This document shows positions 42,250 through 55,891 of a stretch of DNA of 64,000 nt, piece after piece. The notes beneath the pieces were generated by a model. The model searched no databases. It was not told the DNA's origin and saw only the letters and a program-made list of their open reading frames with translations. The stretch is from Diadema setosum (taxonomy: Eukaryota; Echinodermata; Echinoidea; Diadematoida; Diadematidae), in contig NC_092698.1 of the NCBI RefSeq assembly GCF_964275005.1, positions 29,305,447-29,369,446 of the forward strand. The letters are read 5' to 3'. A program made the translations under genes and the position numbers. Positions within the stretch are counted from its first letter, which is position 1, and each line of letters starts with the position of its first letter.

Positions 42250-42950
42250 TTGAATACTAAAACCACAGCCATTGTCAGCGTCAGATGGCGCCAAACATGT
42301 TTTGCCTCTGTTCGTCAGATTGACTGGTGTTGCCCTGCACATCAGAAATGCATGCATCCCATACATACAGCCTGAACGCCGAAATCTGTGTCTGCTTCAG
42401 CATGCAGTGGGTGTAAAGAACACACGGAGCCCCCTCTTTACGTGCTCCGATCCGCCACACGATCTTGAATATACGGGAGCGCCCTGGTCTGCTCGACCGA
42501 GCAGCAGCTTTGCGATATCTATGCATGATTCCCATACGGAAAATAGGCACCACGTCGAAGTATTGGGTACCCTGTATCACCACCACCTGTCTGTACGCCG
42601 AGCGAGGTTCCAGCAGGAAAACATATGCTGATCTCCCTGGCAATGCGACACTTATATTTCAGTGCAATTGTGTCACGTTAAAGACATGAAGACATAAGGC
42701 TGGGATTGTCAACGTGAAAATCTCTGTTTTCATTTGTGTCCTTCAATCACGGGAATCTTTCGAAGGAGGTAAGTCACAGTTTGTTATTCTTAAAGGCGTA
42801 TGGGATCAGTCGATGCGAGATTGTGAGTGGTCTGATTTTGTGCAGTGTTGCGAGCTGTCGGTGGCATACTTCTCTGACATTACGGGGGAACCCTTTTCTG
42901 CCCGTACATTTTGCCCCCATGCCACGGGCTGGGCATGCGGTTATGAAGCG
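42250..42950 (+). promoter_or_regulatory. GC-richer island with splice donor: possible distal promoter/first exon
   Basis: GC content rises sharply against AT-rich flanks. CAGATGGCGCCA near 42,283 resembles a YY1-type start-site motif. A consensus donor GAAGGAG|GTAAGTCAC is at 42,768/42,769, and an acceptor-like TTATATTTCAG is just before 42,662. Rab27 at 60 kb needs at least one upstream leader exon because its first coding exon begins at a splice acceptor; this island is the best candidate on its strand. That link is inference. Confidence 0.3.
42281..42643 (-). CDS. Unrecognised minus-strand open frame inside the island
   Basis: Open for 120 codons with a TGA at 42,281-42,283. The product contains SAYRQVVVIQGTQYFDVVPI and RIFKIVWRIGARKE, which look more protein-like than random. 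A possible acceptor GCCAG lies at 42,637-42,641. The plus strand is also open over almost the same span, so GC richness alone could explain the frame. No family recognised. Confidence 0.2.
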   Translation of the reverse strand: MPGRSAYVFLLEPRSAYRQVVVIQGTQYFDVVPIFRMGIMHRYRKAAARSSRPGRSRIFKIVWRIGARKEGAPCVLYTHCMLKQTQISAFRLYVWDACISDVQGNTSQSDEQRQNMFGAI

Positions 42951-43271
42951 CCAGTACGCTCCGTATTAATACCTATATAGCCTACCTGTCTTGATGCATT
43001 TGTATGCTTAAACGCATGAGTGATGAACTGTGATTTTACCCAAATGTGTAGCCGAAAATCAAACGCCTCTCATGCACATAAAATTGCAAGAATGTCAAGT
43101 GATTTCTTGCTCGATTCTCCATGTACAAGTACCTACTAGCTACATATGTAGTCCTTGGAGAGGATGTATGTACAATGTAGACGTATGTAGGTTTACAGTA
43201 AACTAATAATAGTATTGCCAAATATTAAGATGTGGAAGCATTAAACTGAGGTGCTTCATTGTAAGAGTAAA

Positions 43272-43428
43272 AGTTCCAGGAATTCTGTAAAGAGGGGGTG
43301 CCTTTACAAAATTAAGGGTGGCGCATGCACCCTCCCCCATTTTTTCTTTTTATTTCTTTTGTTTTAACAAAAATAAAGGGGGGGGGGGGGCGTCCAGTGT
43401 GCTCCCTCCTGGATCTGCCACGACTATT
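43272..43428. mobile_element. Fragment of the hAT-like miniature element
   Basis: CAGGAATTCTGTAAAGAGGGGG at the left (partial) through a TTTTGTTTTAACAAAAATAAAG core to CCTGGATCTGCCAC at the right matches the family of 19,984-20,141 in inverted orientation. The outermost bases on the left are missing. Confidence 0.55.
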
Positions 43429-44853
43429 TTCATGTTGTCATAATCATGATTATCTTCACACTTCATATTATAATGAAGACATTCAGACATTGAACTTCAC
43501 CTAATTGTTACAGAAAAAAAAAAGTTTGCCCATGCAGGCAAACCATCAGCAAAACTACTTATTCTGTCAATGATTTTTTTTTTCTCTCACTCTGTGGGCA
43601 TGATAAAATTCAAGGAATGGAAATATTCTTCTTAACAAAGGATTGGTCTGGTTGCAAGACTGAATGAGTTTGTTTTAAAAAAAAATATATGTGAAATTGA
43701 TATAACAAGTTGAAGATGAAAAAAATACTTAAAAAATGAAACAATAGAACAGTAAAAATCAGACAAGAAAGAAAGAAACTTGAAAATTCAAGGTTCAAAA
43801 ATTTTGCACAAAACAGTAATATCAGTCATAATTATGTAGTTATCTATGATTGGCACTGTCAGCCTCCTTAAATTGTATGCAAATATCACTTGAATTTCCA
43901 TTTAATGCAAAAATTCAAGAAGAACATCTTTTTCATAAGTGTTCTATAGTTGTAACCATTTGACATCAAAGATGACTTACAGTGTAGCAAAGGATTTTAT
44001 AGTAACTGATTTTGTTGACAAAAGAATGATTTTTACAATAAACACAATTATCAATTACACACTGTATTTTTAGGTAGGCATAGCCCAAGTGGGAAAGTTG
44101 TTGAAAGGTATGTTGTGTCTCCATTAGGGCATACTTATTTGCATTGATAATATAACTGTTATTAATATTGTTTGGTAAGAGCATTATTAATTTCTTTTTT
44201 TTTGGGGGGGGGGAGGGAGGGGTCCAATTTTGTCAAACCCTTAATTTCGATCTGCTTGATGTTCTCTTTTTCTTTTTGAAACACATTGTTTGAAACACAG
44301 TTTTGAATTCAAAACTTTTATTATTTATATTTAAAGTTGATGTAATTCTAGTAGAAGAAAGTGTAAATGAAAGTAAAGTAGAGTTTTTTTGCTTTTAACA
44401 GCCCAACTTAAAAATGACCTGTGAATAAAATCAGGAAAAAATAGAACAAAATTATAACAATTGTAATCATGGTATCATTTAATGGCTAAGTAACTGACAG
44501 ACACCTTAATATTGTATATGCTCTCAGGGAATGTGACTTGCTACCACCTAATTTGTTCAGAAGTTCTCATGACTTCATTGTGTAACCCTCTTTACTCTTC
44601 AGCTTTATACAATTCATTAAAATTGGATACTCCTTAGCTGATGAAAAAAAAAAATCCAACCAAGACACAGAAAATGTTACCTTTGAGAAAGGTAATTTGG
44701 GGTCTGTAGGGTTTAGTGGATTGCACTGACTCATTGTTTCTTTGGGGTAGAACCAGAAGAGGGTTTAAATCTGTGGCAGCCAGTATGAAGGGGTTTCTCC
44801 TATTATCCTTAGACTCTCAAAGCCCATTCTATTCACTAATTGAAATCAAAGTA
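43429..44853. other. AT-rich non-coding DNA
   Basis: No exon or element was recognised. T/G run near 44,195. Confidence 0.4.
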
Positions 44854-44964
44854 CAGTGCACTCCCGTTACAACGAACATGGTTATAAAAATTCCGGTTAC
44901 ACTGAAGTAAAAATTCAGGCTGCAACATTATATTCATTCTATGTATTTTCATTGTAGTCCACTG
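44854..44964. mobile_element. TA-flanked miniature element (pogo/mariner-like)
   Basis: CAGTGCACTCCCGTTACAAC at the left and GTAGTCCACTG at the right give inverted CAGTG(C/G)ACT ends with TA on both sides. The GTTA.AACGAAC wording of the left end is typical of pogo/Tigger-type elements. Only 111 bp long. Confidence 0.5.
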
Positions 44965-47900
44965 TATCCAAGCTTAAACATATGCTGTAGATTCTTGAAG
45001 CCCATTCTATTCACTAAATCAAATCAAAATATCCAAGCTAATGCTGACTGTGTTGAAGTGTTTTTTGCAAGGGTTTCACATACACTTTCACTTACCTCAT
45101 GATTTAACAACTGAGTAAATACCATCAGACTGAAAAACATGAAAGGCCATTAAAAAATTGCAACTCATAAGTAAGTGCATTCTTCCAAACTGTAGATCCA
45201 GATGTTTGAAGGATTGCTTTTAAAAAAAAAAAAAAAAGTTTTTTTTTTTTTCCTTCAAACAGACGGTCAATCCAGGTCACCCAAATTGACATAGTGTGAT
45301 GTGCATGGTATAATGATTCACATTTCTGTGCGTGAAACATTACAAACCCTTCAAACATTGCACAGGAAACCATCAAAATTTGAAGTTGATTTTGTATTAA
45401 ACACATCATATTGAATTACTCATGTTGAGTACAATCAATTGAATTTCACGAATTTTAAATATTGGCATTTATTTTGTTTGTGAAGCAAACGTTTTGTCGC
45501 TGAGTACAATGTATGTCTACTAAAGCGTGCATGCCCATTAAGTAATCTCTCTCTCCATCTTTCACTCTGTGAATGCCATTTTTGTTACTTTCCTTGTAAT
45601 TCTCGGTATTTGTATTCTTCCCTCTTTTGCTACTGCTCCCCTCTCCCTCGTGCCATTCTTTCCCCTTGTAGTGTATTTTATAATGGACCCCATTGTGCAT
45701 TAATGGGAAAATTGATTTTTTTTTTCTTTTTTTTTGCTCTCAGATTGAGTGGATAATAGGCTTGTGCCATTGATCCTTACTCTGTTGGGTGAAGGACTGA
45801 CACAATATAGTGAAATATTTTGATTGGCCTCGTGCAGAGCGTATAACAGATGCACAGCTGTGTGTGTGTGTGTCACATGTACAGTAAACTCTACGTGAAT
45901 CATGTACTGTAATAAAAGAACCCAAAGCTTGAGTACGAAATGTTGAGTAATTTTTTCCCTCCTTGATATAATCTGCAAATGCATTGTAAAGCAGTTATTG
46001 GAGAATGATAGAGTAGATTTGCTACATTATATATATATATTTTTTTCTTTTAAGCTGATTGACAGATGGATACTCAATCCATGATGGAATCTTAATAGAA
46101 AACTGCAGTATTATATATATAATCATTTAATCCTTGAGTGGCCATGACATGCAAAATATCACCAACAACCGTAACAAAAAAACTCATAGGGCCTATATAC
46201 TATTTGATGAATTTATGTGTACAAGTAGAAGCCTTCTTTTTTTTTGGGGGGGGGGGGGTGGTAGTGAGCATACAGTTGTAACTAAGACATGTGCTTTAAA
46301 TCATATTAAGGTCTTTTTCTTGTTACTCCACAGTTTACTTCTTATGTTTTGTGACTACTTGGTACTTTTCACTTGCACAGATGACCATTAGCTTGGGAAA
46401 AAATGTGTTCTAGTTCTTAAGGAGGCAGGTGACAGAGTACTACTCCAAGTGCCCGGTAAATTGAAAAAAATCCTGACTTTTCCACTCTCCTAAAGTGACC
46501 AAAACTTCCCTTGGCAATACTGCGAGCTGCCATGACATATCCATGGCAACAAGGAGCTTTGTCTCCATGGAGATCATTTCCCACTCAGCTTCAGATCTGG
46601 TAAAACACCTGTAGTGCGTCAGAGAAGCTTTAGGTTTTGTCAGAATATTGCTTTTAATCCCCCCCCCCCCCCCCACACACACAAACACCATCATTGGAAT
46701 AATGCCCAAGTTGACTGATATGAGAATCAGCCTCTGAAATGTGTATTTGTGGAAATGGAGTGAATTGTGATAGAATGTGCATGGCGAAAGAGTAGTCCTA
46801 CAAGACTCAAAGTCACCCTCTGGGACCATTACAAAGCCTGAGACATCTTTTGAGGGCTTTTAGGACATTAAAAAATTATGTATTGCATTTTTAAGTACAG
46901 TACTTTGTAAGTTGATTTATTGGTTGAATTCTGCTGACAAAATGGTTGCCAGTTCTGTGTATGTAGTCCCTCAACATCATGCTGTTTAATACGTATTACA
47001 AATAAGTCATGTACAACACACTGTTCCCATATCCAAGGTTCATGATATGAACCACGTGTATGGTGTTGCAGGTATTCCATAGCAAAGTACCAAAGAAGAG
47101 AAAGTTAATCCAGAAATAGAATGTGTAAGGTATTCAACTTGTATTCCTTGCAGAGCTACATATTTCTATGCACTAGTGCACTCAGACTTTATCAAGCCAT
47201 TCATATGAACTGTGTGTGGGAAGAATTATTTCCATATTCAGAAATACTGTATTTTTGTTTAAAAGTATCCATGTTCAAATACAATTTGTATGTTTGACGA
47301 TTGTAATGAACAAAGACACTGCCATGACTAATTTCAAAAGTTCAGAGAGCATGGTACGTACCATGAACCTGTACTTTTTGCTTAATTGTGTAACATGATA
47401 CAAAAATTTATCTGACCCAGAAGAAGAACTCAAAGGTACTGGCACCTGCTCGAGGAGTTCGCTTAATTTCTTCTACAGATTAATACCCATTAAGTGACTG
47501 CCAATCCATCCCAGAAGGTGTTAATGTGAAGGCTAGTGGACATCATACCTGAGCTGATTTTAGCTGCAAATGTACATATAAAGTGTGTTAGAACTGTCAA
47601 TGTAATGCAAGAGGGAATAGTGTGAAATTATTTTCATAATTGATACCAACCTTCTGATAGATTTATTTGACTGCACAGGCTACCAACATTCAATTAATTG
47701 TGAATCAAAGGGCTTCTTAAGATTGAACAAAGGACCGTTATGGCCTGGTTGCATTTTGCTGTTTTCTGTGATACAGTCTTTGATCGAAAGTATTTCGTTG
47801 GGTTTTACATTACTGGGGTATTTTTTTGCAAGCTAATCACAATTTTGTATTACTTTCATCAAGCATGGTTGTTTTTCACTAAAGAGAAACTATCATAATG

Positions 47901-50900
47901 GATGACAATCTCAGCATTTCCTCTTCGTTATAAAGATGAACTGTGAAAAAATCTCCTAATCCTAGGTGAATATCTGTAATGCATTATCACTTATGCTATT
48001 CAATGATAGCTACATGTAATTACAGTATGGATGATACAAATTTATCCCTGAAACTAAATAATCATCTACAACACCTAAGTTTCCGGTGGGCCTCTCACTT
48101 TAAAGTGACAAGCCCATTGAATGAAAACTACTGTAAACTGGAAGAAATACATTACATTTGTACTGTACATTGTAACTGCAGCACTAGCGATAAATCCAAT
48201 AACATGCGATGTTACACGTGTTCTGCACACACTGGAGATTGACCTGGAAGATACACTGTATAGGAGGAATGGGGGGGGGGGTCCGCAGAAGTCATGCTAA
48301 CTTTCAAATTCTTTGATTATCCCATCCTCACAATTTGAAACTGCAATTGAGATGCCCAGTGAGAATGGTAACAACATGTTTACTGAAACATTTACAGTTG
48401 TAGATCGAGTACATTGTAAGTCCTTCATGACCCAAGAAAGAAAACATGGCTGTGTACCATGAGACCACCTACCACCAGAATTATTCAGGTATGTATATTT
48501 GTGCACATATATTGCCTATGACCTAAATATGAGTACTGTGTGTTAGTCATGCTGTAGCTTGTACATGTACGCACCACTGTGTGACTTTTAGATTCTATAT
48601 GTACAACTGATATAATCATACAGTGTATATATCGGACACACACACTTACAACTGTGTATACAGACAGATACATGTACACATGTTGATGTGCAAAGTGATA
48701 ATTATTGACAACATTTAGAATGTATACATAATGTATTTATGAACAGCAGTCTCAAAAATGCAGAATACAACGTTATGCCAGCAGCATTGGACACAAGTCC
48801 ACTCTTTATTATGTGAAGGGTAATATGAAGACCCTGGGATAGTCCCATCAGAGATCATCAGGCCTTTATTGGATTTTTGCCTCCATCCCCAATTAATCTG
48901 AGACGCTGTGACGGACCACTAGATAAGAGGCCGTAGGGTCTCTGCACTGTCTAATTACTTTCCTCGTATACACCCGGGCAATGCTCCTGCAATGCGAGCG
49001 GAGAACATTCATCTGTATTAGGGTAATGGACTTACTGTGAGGAAACAAGGATGTTTTTACAGATGTCTTCATATCTTTGGCTTTTTTTTTCTTCTGTGCA
49101 ATGAACATAGCTAACTTGTTTTTCAATTTGCAAGCCTGCATTGTATGCTTACAACAGTTCATCCATTTTCATGAAACGGCCATTTCTGCATTTAAAAAGC
49201 CAGAATACATTGCACCCATTGTGCATTTTATATTAAGATTTTTTGTTGTTGTAACTAGTAAGTTAAACAACAAAACACTAATTTACATGGAGCTCTTTGA
49301 CATTTTCATTATTTGTGCAGTGAGATATGTTTTGCACACTGTATTCTTTGACTAATTCTCATCAACACATCAATATTATTATCAAAGTATTTTTTTTTTA
49401 AAACTTCAGAGTGAATAATACAGTAGCCATTATTGATACATTTTGCATTATACAGGATGATGATCTTGAGAGAGTCTTATGGCATTGTAAGCTAGGATTA
49501 GCAATGCATGACAAGCCACAAACATTCAATGAATATAGTCCAACCGGTCAGCAAACAAATGCCGTGAAACTGTGTATACACCATTTGTTTGCATGTTTGC
49601 ACAGTATACTAAAGTGCTTGCCCCAATTAAATGCCTAACCTTTGATAAAGTGTCACCTATTTGCAACCAAAACTGTTTGTTTTTCATTTCAAAATCTTGT
49701 CTAGCATACTCTTTTGACCTGCAAGATATAGTCATGCCATGTTTGCAACTTGGATTGAAATATTCTTCTTCTTTTTTCTAAGAACTTGCACAAAGCTTGA
49801 GGCATGCTCTATTCTCACATATGATATATCAAATACTATATGTTCACAGGAGAAGAAAAATATGATTACTGATGCCTCCTGAAATTGCAATTTACCTTTA
49901 AGTAGGCAAAGCATGCTCTGATTGTTTATACATGTAAGAGGAAAAAATGTTAGAAATCCATGTTATTTATTCCCTGTAGCATACATGTATGTGGCGTAGG
50001 AGGAAAATGAATGCATTCTTACTTTGTATTTTATGCAAGGAGGAATACTTAGCAGTGATCACAAGAATTTGAGAAGTATACATTCAAATTCTTATTCTCA
50101 TAGGATAGTCTGTGATGTCCTCCAGATGACAGAATACACTGTGCACTTACACTTTAGGAAAGGGGTGCAGGTGGTGGAGAGGGAAGGACTGCAATGGAAC
50201 TGCACAATCCTTCAAGAGTACGGATCAGCTGTACATACAATTGTAGCTGCTGTGTCAATCAGAAGTAAAGGTTGTTCAGCCCACTGAGTGTGAAAAAAAT
50301 GCTCGCATGAAGGCACTCTTTGGCGCTGATTTTTGCCCTCCATGGAATGAACTTTTATATTTTACATATGTATAAAAGAGGATCTTGTATTCCTTACATT
50401 ATGCATTCATTGATTTGACTAAAATTTGGTGATCTGAAGCAAATCAAAATTGCTGTGGCATTGACCCCATCTGCCCAGCAAACTGGATAATAATCTTCCC
50501 TTTGTGCAGAGCTTTTCTGTTTAAAAAAATCGCCTGTTTAAAGCAAACATTCGTGGTCCTGTGGTAAATTTGCTTTTCATCAAGTGGAATATTTCCTCCA
50601 TCTGCTCTTAGTTGCCAATCAAAGTCTTATGTAGCATGATACAAGTGACTAATCTTTCATAAAAATTTATTAGTGACACTAAAGAAAGAGAAATTTCATT
50701 ACATTCATGATGACTTTACAATTGGGTTTTCTTGGCTGGAGATTGATTTTAAGACATGTCAGTCATTTTGTCATAAATTCACATCACTGTCAGGATGAAG
50801 ACACGGCCTTTCTGTACTGTCGTACCCTATTGCTGGTGTCATAAAACATAAAAACTCTTCAATCATGGAATATGGTTACCTGAAATTCAGAATTGATAAC

Positions 50901-53900
50901 ACACAATGTATTCAAATGCTACAACACATGTAATGACTTTAGAAATTAAAGTTGCAAAATCATCTGCTGATGCCATGGCTCATTTCTGTCAGGTGTTTGC
51001 AATTATCGTATTGCAATTATTGCTGTTACAGCTCTTGGTTTCACCTTAGGTGTTGCCACAGCTTCCCCAATTGTTGCAACTTTAGAGCAACAGTGGGCAT
51101 CTTAAAAGGAACAGGTCTATAGGATTGGACAATGCTGCAAGATGGTTTACTGCGAGAGGTGGATTTTAAGGGAGGAAGCAGTTTTACAAGCAGTTTTAAC
51201 AATTATGCTTTTATCATTGCATGTCTTGATCATTTATGCTTTAGTTGTGAGTCTTTGACATCAAGGGAATGATAATGTTGGAGAAGTTTGAAAAGTCATT
51301 CCACTTAATTGCAGACAGAGTGGAGCTGCTGTATGAACCATTTCAAAATTTATCCAGGGACCCTCTGATAATTCAAAATTGCAGTTTGTGTTCTCAGAGT
51401 CATGCTTCATTAGAGAAAATACCAAAGAGCAAATTTGTCAATGTGGTGTGTGATGGGTCATGAAACAGAACAGCTGCAAAACATCCTGAGCTATCAAATT
51501 ACATTGCAAATATTTGAACATTTCAGTTGATGCAGAACTATGTCCTCATTTCTGTGACATAAGTCTGCCATGGGAGCAATTAGCAGTTTATCTCTCATTT
51601 AGATCTTCAGACTGCAACTTGTATGACACTTTGATGTGTAACAGGGTCAATTTTTCATTCATAATGGATGCTCGGATAGTATCCCCAAGTAGAGCCAAAA
51701 TTGCCCTCTATATAATTCATTTATAAAGGACAGAGAAGCCCTTGTAAGGTTGATGCTGGGTATTTTTTTTTTTTTTTGGGGGGGGGGTGGAAGAACTGGA
51801 GAGTTGATGGGGAATAACAGGAAAATGAATGTGTAAGATAAATATGTAAGAATTTACCACACCTCAGAAGTAACAAGTGTGATGTTTTACGAAGGTATGT
51901 GTCCTTGATTAATTTTGTATTCTCTGATATATATTCACCAGGATAATATCTCCTGACTATTCAATGCTGGCAAAAACGCTACTAGGGAAAAAAAATAGCA
52001 ATTTGCAGATCAGTTTTACAGTTCCACCATCAAGCCCAGAGGCAGAGAAATGAAATTTGATTAGGACTATGCCAAGGTCAATGGGATCAATCCATGAAAT
52101 GTCATGGAAAATTAGTGTGTTCTATTTTGGATTTAATGTTATTGATGTTTTTTATCAAAATAAATCATAACGTACTTGTCTCAGAATGTAGGCATGCTTA
52201 CATGTAGTACACACTCAAGATGGTCATCTGCTCTACTTGTGAATGTTGCATTTGTACTCAATAGTGACATTTTTTTTTGTATGTCACATGTTTACAAGAA
52301 TACAGGTAGTGCATTCAAGAGATTATCAAGTACAACTGTAATGCCTGACTTATCATAGCAATCCAGAATAGATACTTTACACTACATTTTAAAAGTCAGT
52401 GGATATACAGTTGCCTAGCACACACAAAAGTAACTGAACCAGATGTTGATATAAGTCCATACAAAATATATATGTATACATGTCATAGATTAGTTAAGTG
52501 GTTAAGGGGGCAGATGGTATGCAACTTTGCATTTTCAGAGAAACCTTACAAAAATTAATTTGAAAGTGGCAGGTTATGTATGCCTGTATCATAAGGACAA
52601 ACACCATTTCTTTTTTGTGACTTTAATCTAATCTTACTTTAGCCAGATGGAAATGGAAACTGCTGTGAAGAGATTATCAGCAATAAAGTATGCATTTGTT
52701 CAAAACTGATAATCCATTCTTAGCACAAACACACTCCATGATCCATTTTCTTCTTCTTTGGTATTCATCCATAATGCATGATGGCCCAGAATGAATTAGC
52801 AATAAGATGTGGCACACTCGGCTAGGCTTATAAAGGAAGATATCTGTCATGCTTCATCCCACTCACATGATTGAGATATCTCTGTAGCAGTAGAAGCACA
52901 AGTAATCACAGGCATATTCTCTGGAGTTTCCTAGATTTTTTCCTTTCTATTTTTTTCCTTTTTATACCATATTTTTCCATATTTTGGAATTGATATACAG
53001 ATATAATTTACTTTTCTGCCATTTGTCAAAGTATTTTGACATGAAATTGAATCTTTACAAACAGGGTGTAGTGCTCCACAGCATAATTTTAGGACTTGAC
53101 TTATCCAAAGTCTTCCTGCAGTTAAAACATTCACACATTAGACGAAACCAAAATGAGTGGTCTGCAGTTCCATCCATACATTGAAATCTTGGATACCAAT
53201 ATAATTGATACATTCAGAGATATTTCTATCTGAATAATTCAATTTAATAACTCAATGATATGAATGGGATTACAGAACAATTAAAAAAAATAGGAATTAG
53301 TTAGACTCTTACAAACATACAAATAACAACATCAGCTTCCTTGTCAATATGATATGAAAACAGATATAAGTAAGAACTGTAGGTTCTTACATGTAGCATC
53401 TTATCTGTGAATTCTGCATATCGTGGCTGGGGTGACAAGACCTTACATCTGCAATTTTAATGAAAATGACTTTTTTGGATTAATGGTCAAATAATGGGTT
53501 GAGTGATGTCGTGTTCAAATCCCAACTGTCTTACTCCAAAAATAAAGCCACCACATCATGTCAAAGGAAAGGCTTTCCCATTTGCTCTAGTGCTTTGGCC
53601 GCCATGTTTTTTGGCTCTCCTAAACATTTGACTTCGTAGATACGAGGTCTTGTCGCCCCAGCGACGATATACATGTACATTGTATATTGCAAATGTTTGC
53701 AAATAGATGAGCAAGAGAGGGCCCCTCAATGTGTAGAGAGTCTTGTCGGAGAATGCTTGATATATATGCACTGTGTTCAGTAAGCCAGATAAAATTCACT
53801 TACAGTGATCACTATGAGATCATAGCTCATCATGTCAACATTAGGAAGTAATGTACCATCTTGTACAACTCCTAAGTGACTTCATGGACTATTGCATGTT

Positions 53901-55684
53901 TCATTAGTTAATCGTGATGACTGCATGTGATCATAACACCACTGTAGGATGATGAGGGTTGGCATGTAGAGGGTAGCCTCATAGAGATTTTAAAGTGTGC
54001 AGTTATTTATTTTAAGGTAATACTGATCCAATATGCATACAGAAAAACGCACATCCATAAATAGATTTTATAGATCAATAGATTGTAGATAAATAAGTAA
54101 ATATATATGTATATATGTATATATATAGGTGATGACTAAGGATGTGTCAGGAGGCCAGGATTTATTTTAATAAGCTTTTGACATTATGAATATATCCATC
54201 ACATTTATGTGTCTGTATAAAAGTATGAAATAAGAAAGAAATTAATGTAAACGGAGACATATGGGGTCAGAAATAAGGATTACCTACCTAAACTAACAGG
54301 GTTGTAGATGCCCTTGTATGATCAAAAGGCATCAAAATATAATTTGTGTATGTGGAGTATCTCTGCCTGGACATCATGTTTAATTATAGAAGAGGGCAAA
54401 AGTAAACCCTGAAATGCATGATTTCTGTGATTTTGAATGACATTTTTTTTTTTTTTGAATACTCACTATCTGGTCATTGAAGCATCTATTTCTGTTTCTA
54501 CTTGGGGCCTCTGTATGCGTACTACTTTCTAGTGTATTTCTTCTTTTTTTCTTTTTTTTCTTTTTTTTTTTTTTTTTAGTGAAGTGATATCATAGATTGG
54601 ATTGAAATAATACTGTGGCCTACAGCACATAACATGACACATCCTCTATTTTTTTCTTGATAATATTGAACAGGGATAGTGCCAAGTTAGCAGTCATATG
54701 AATGCTCCCAATTTTGATGGACAGGTCTGGAATGAACTGTTGTGTGAAAGCTTTGTGGATGAGTTGCTCTGCTAAGTTACTGTGGGAGGTAGCTTGAGGT
54801 TGTTTGCAGACAAAATGTTAGCTTGAGATGGTGTTCCATGGGGAGTAAAGATACATATCTCATTTTTTCCTTCATAATACTGTGTATATTCCAACCTCAG
54901 GTCAGACTTATTATCATGTAATCTCACACGAGCCAGGCCGGGGTGCAAAATCCAAACTGTAGGCACAAGATTACGTCAGCATGTACACTTTGGGAGGGAC
55001 GGGAAGGGAGGTCTGATGAAGAAAAAGCAGCTAGATTTCTATGCGCTTTCAGACCTCTGTCATTGTGCTGTAGGGTAATTGATCCTTGCTCTCGCTCTTT
55101 CTCAGTGAGAAATACATAAAGTGGGAAAAGGTGACAAAAAAAATCCATTATAGATAGAAAGAAGGAGGAGGGGTAGAGAGAGAGAGATGGAGAGCATGCA
55201 TGTGTGTGTGTGTGAGACGGTGGTGGGGAGGGATGAGATTATGTGAGATACCATGAACAGATCACTGGGAATAAAAGAGGCATTCCCGACAACAGGCATA
55301 AACACTATGTGGGAAGCTCTTTGCGATGAAAGGAAGAATCCTAGAAGAAAGTCTTAAAGAGGCTATCTGTGGCTGAAATGTGGACACCAAAAGAATGGGG
55401 CATAATCACCCAGAATCAATGAATTCAAGTACTGAATGTATAAGCCTACTCAAGGGTGACTGGCAAAGAAAGCATTCAAAATGGGTGGTAAGAGACTGCA
55501 ATAGTGTATAGCTCAGCCAATAGTTCATGAAGGTAACTTATTCACCACAATGCAAACGTTTAAGCACAACATAATACATTACTGTGTCTTCATGGGAAAA
55601 GGCATTCTGAGTGTAAATGAAAGAGACAGAGATTGAGAGAGAGAAGAAAAAATCAAACGAAAAGAGCATACAGTGTCTAAATTA
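44965..55684. other. Long element-poor AT-rich interval (intergenic or Rab27 leader intron)
   Basis: No coding exon was recognised. Short homopolymer tracts (45,222-45,250; 46,245; 46,660; 51,765; 54,540) and a few GC-richer islets stand out, such as 48,895-49,000 and 54,900-55,070. The second contains TTACGTCAGC (54,971), an ATF/CREB-like site. If the leader exon of Rab27 lies at 42.7 kb, all of this is its first intron. Confidence 0.4.
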
Positions 55685-55891
55685 CTGTAAAACACAATAT
55701 TTTCACGGCATGAAATTTTCGCAAATTTGAGCCGACGGCCTTTTTCGCGGCATGAAATTTTCGCAAGTTGCCTTTAACATTCAGTGCATATAGTGTAGAT
55801 AAGAACTTTTGTGTGCATTTTAATTTCGCGAATCTTGGCTCTCGCGAAATTTGTGAAATTAAAATGCACGCGAACATTCCTCATTTTACAG
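55685..55891. mobile_element. TA-flanked miniature element (mariner-like)
   Basis: CTGTAAAACACAAT at the left and CATTTTACAG at the right are inverted CTGTAAAA ends between TA dinucleotides. The interior has repeated TTTTCGC(G) words: two copies of CGGCATGAAATTTTCGCAA on the left and a TTTCGCGAA/TTCGCGAAA-type fold on the right. 207 bp, non-coding. Confidence 0.6.
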
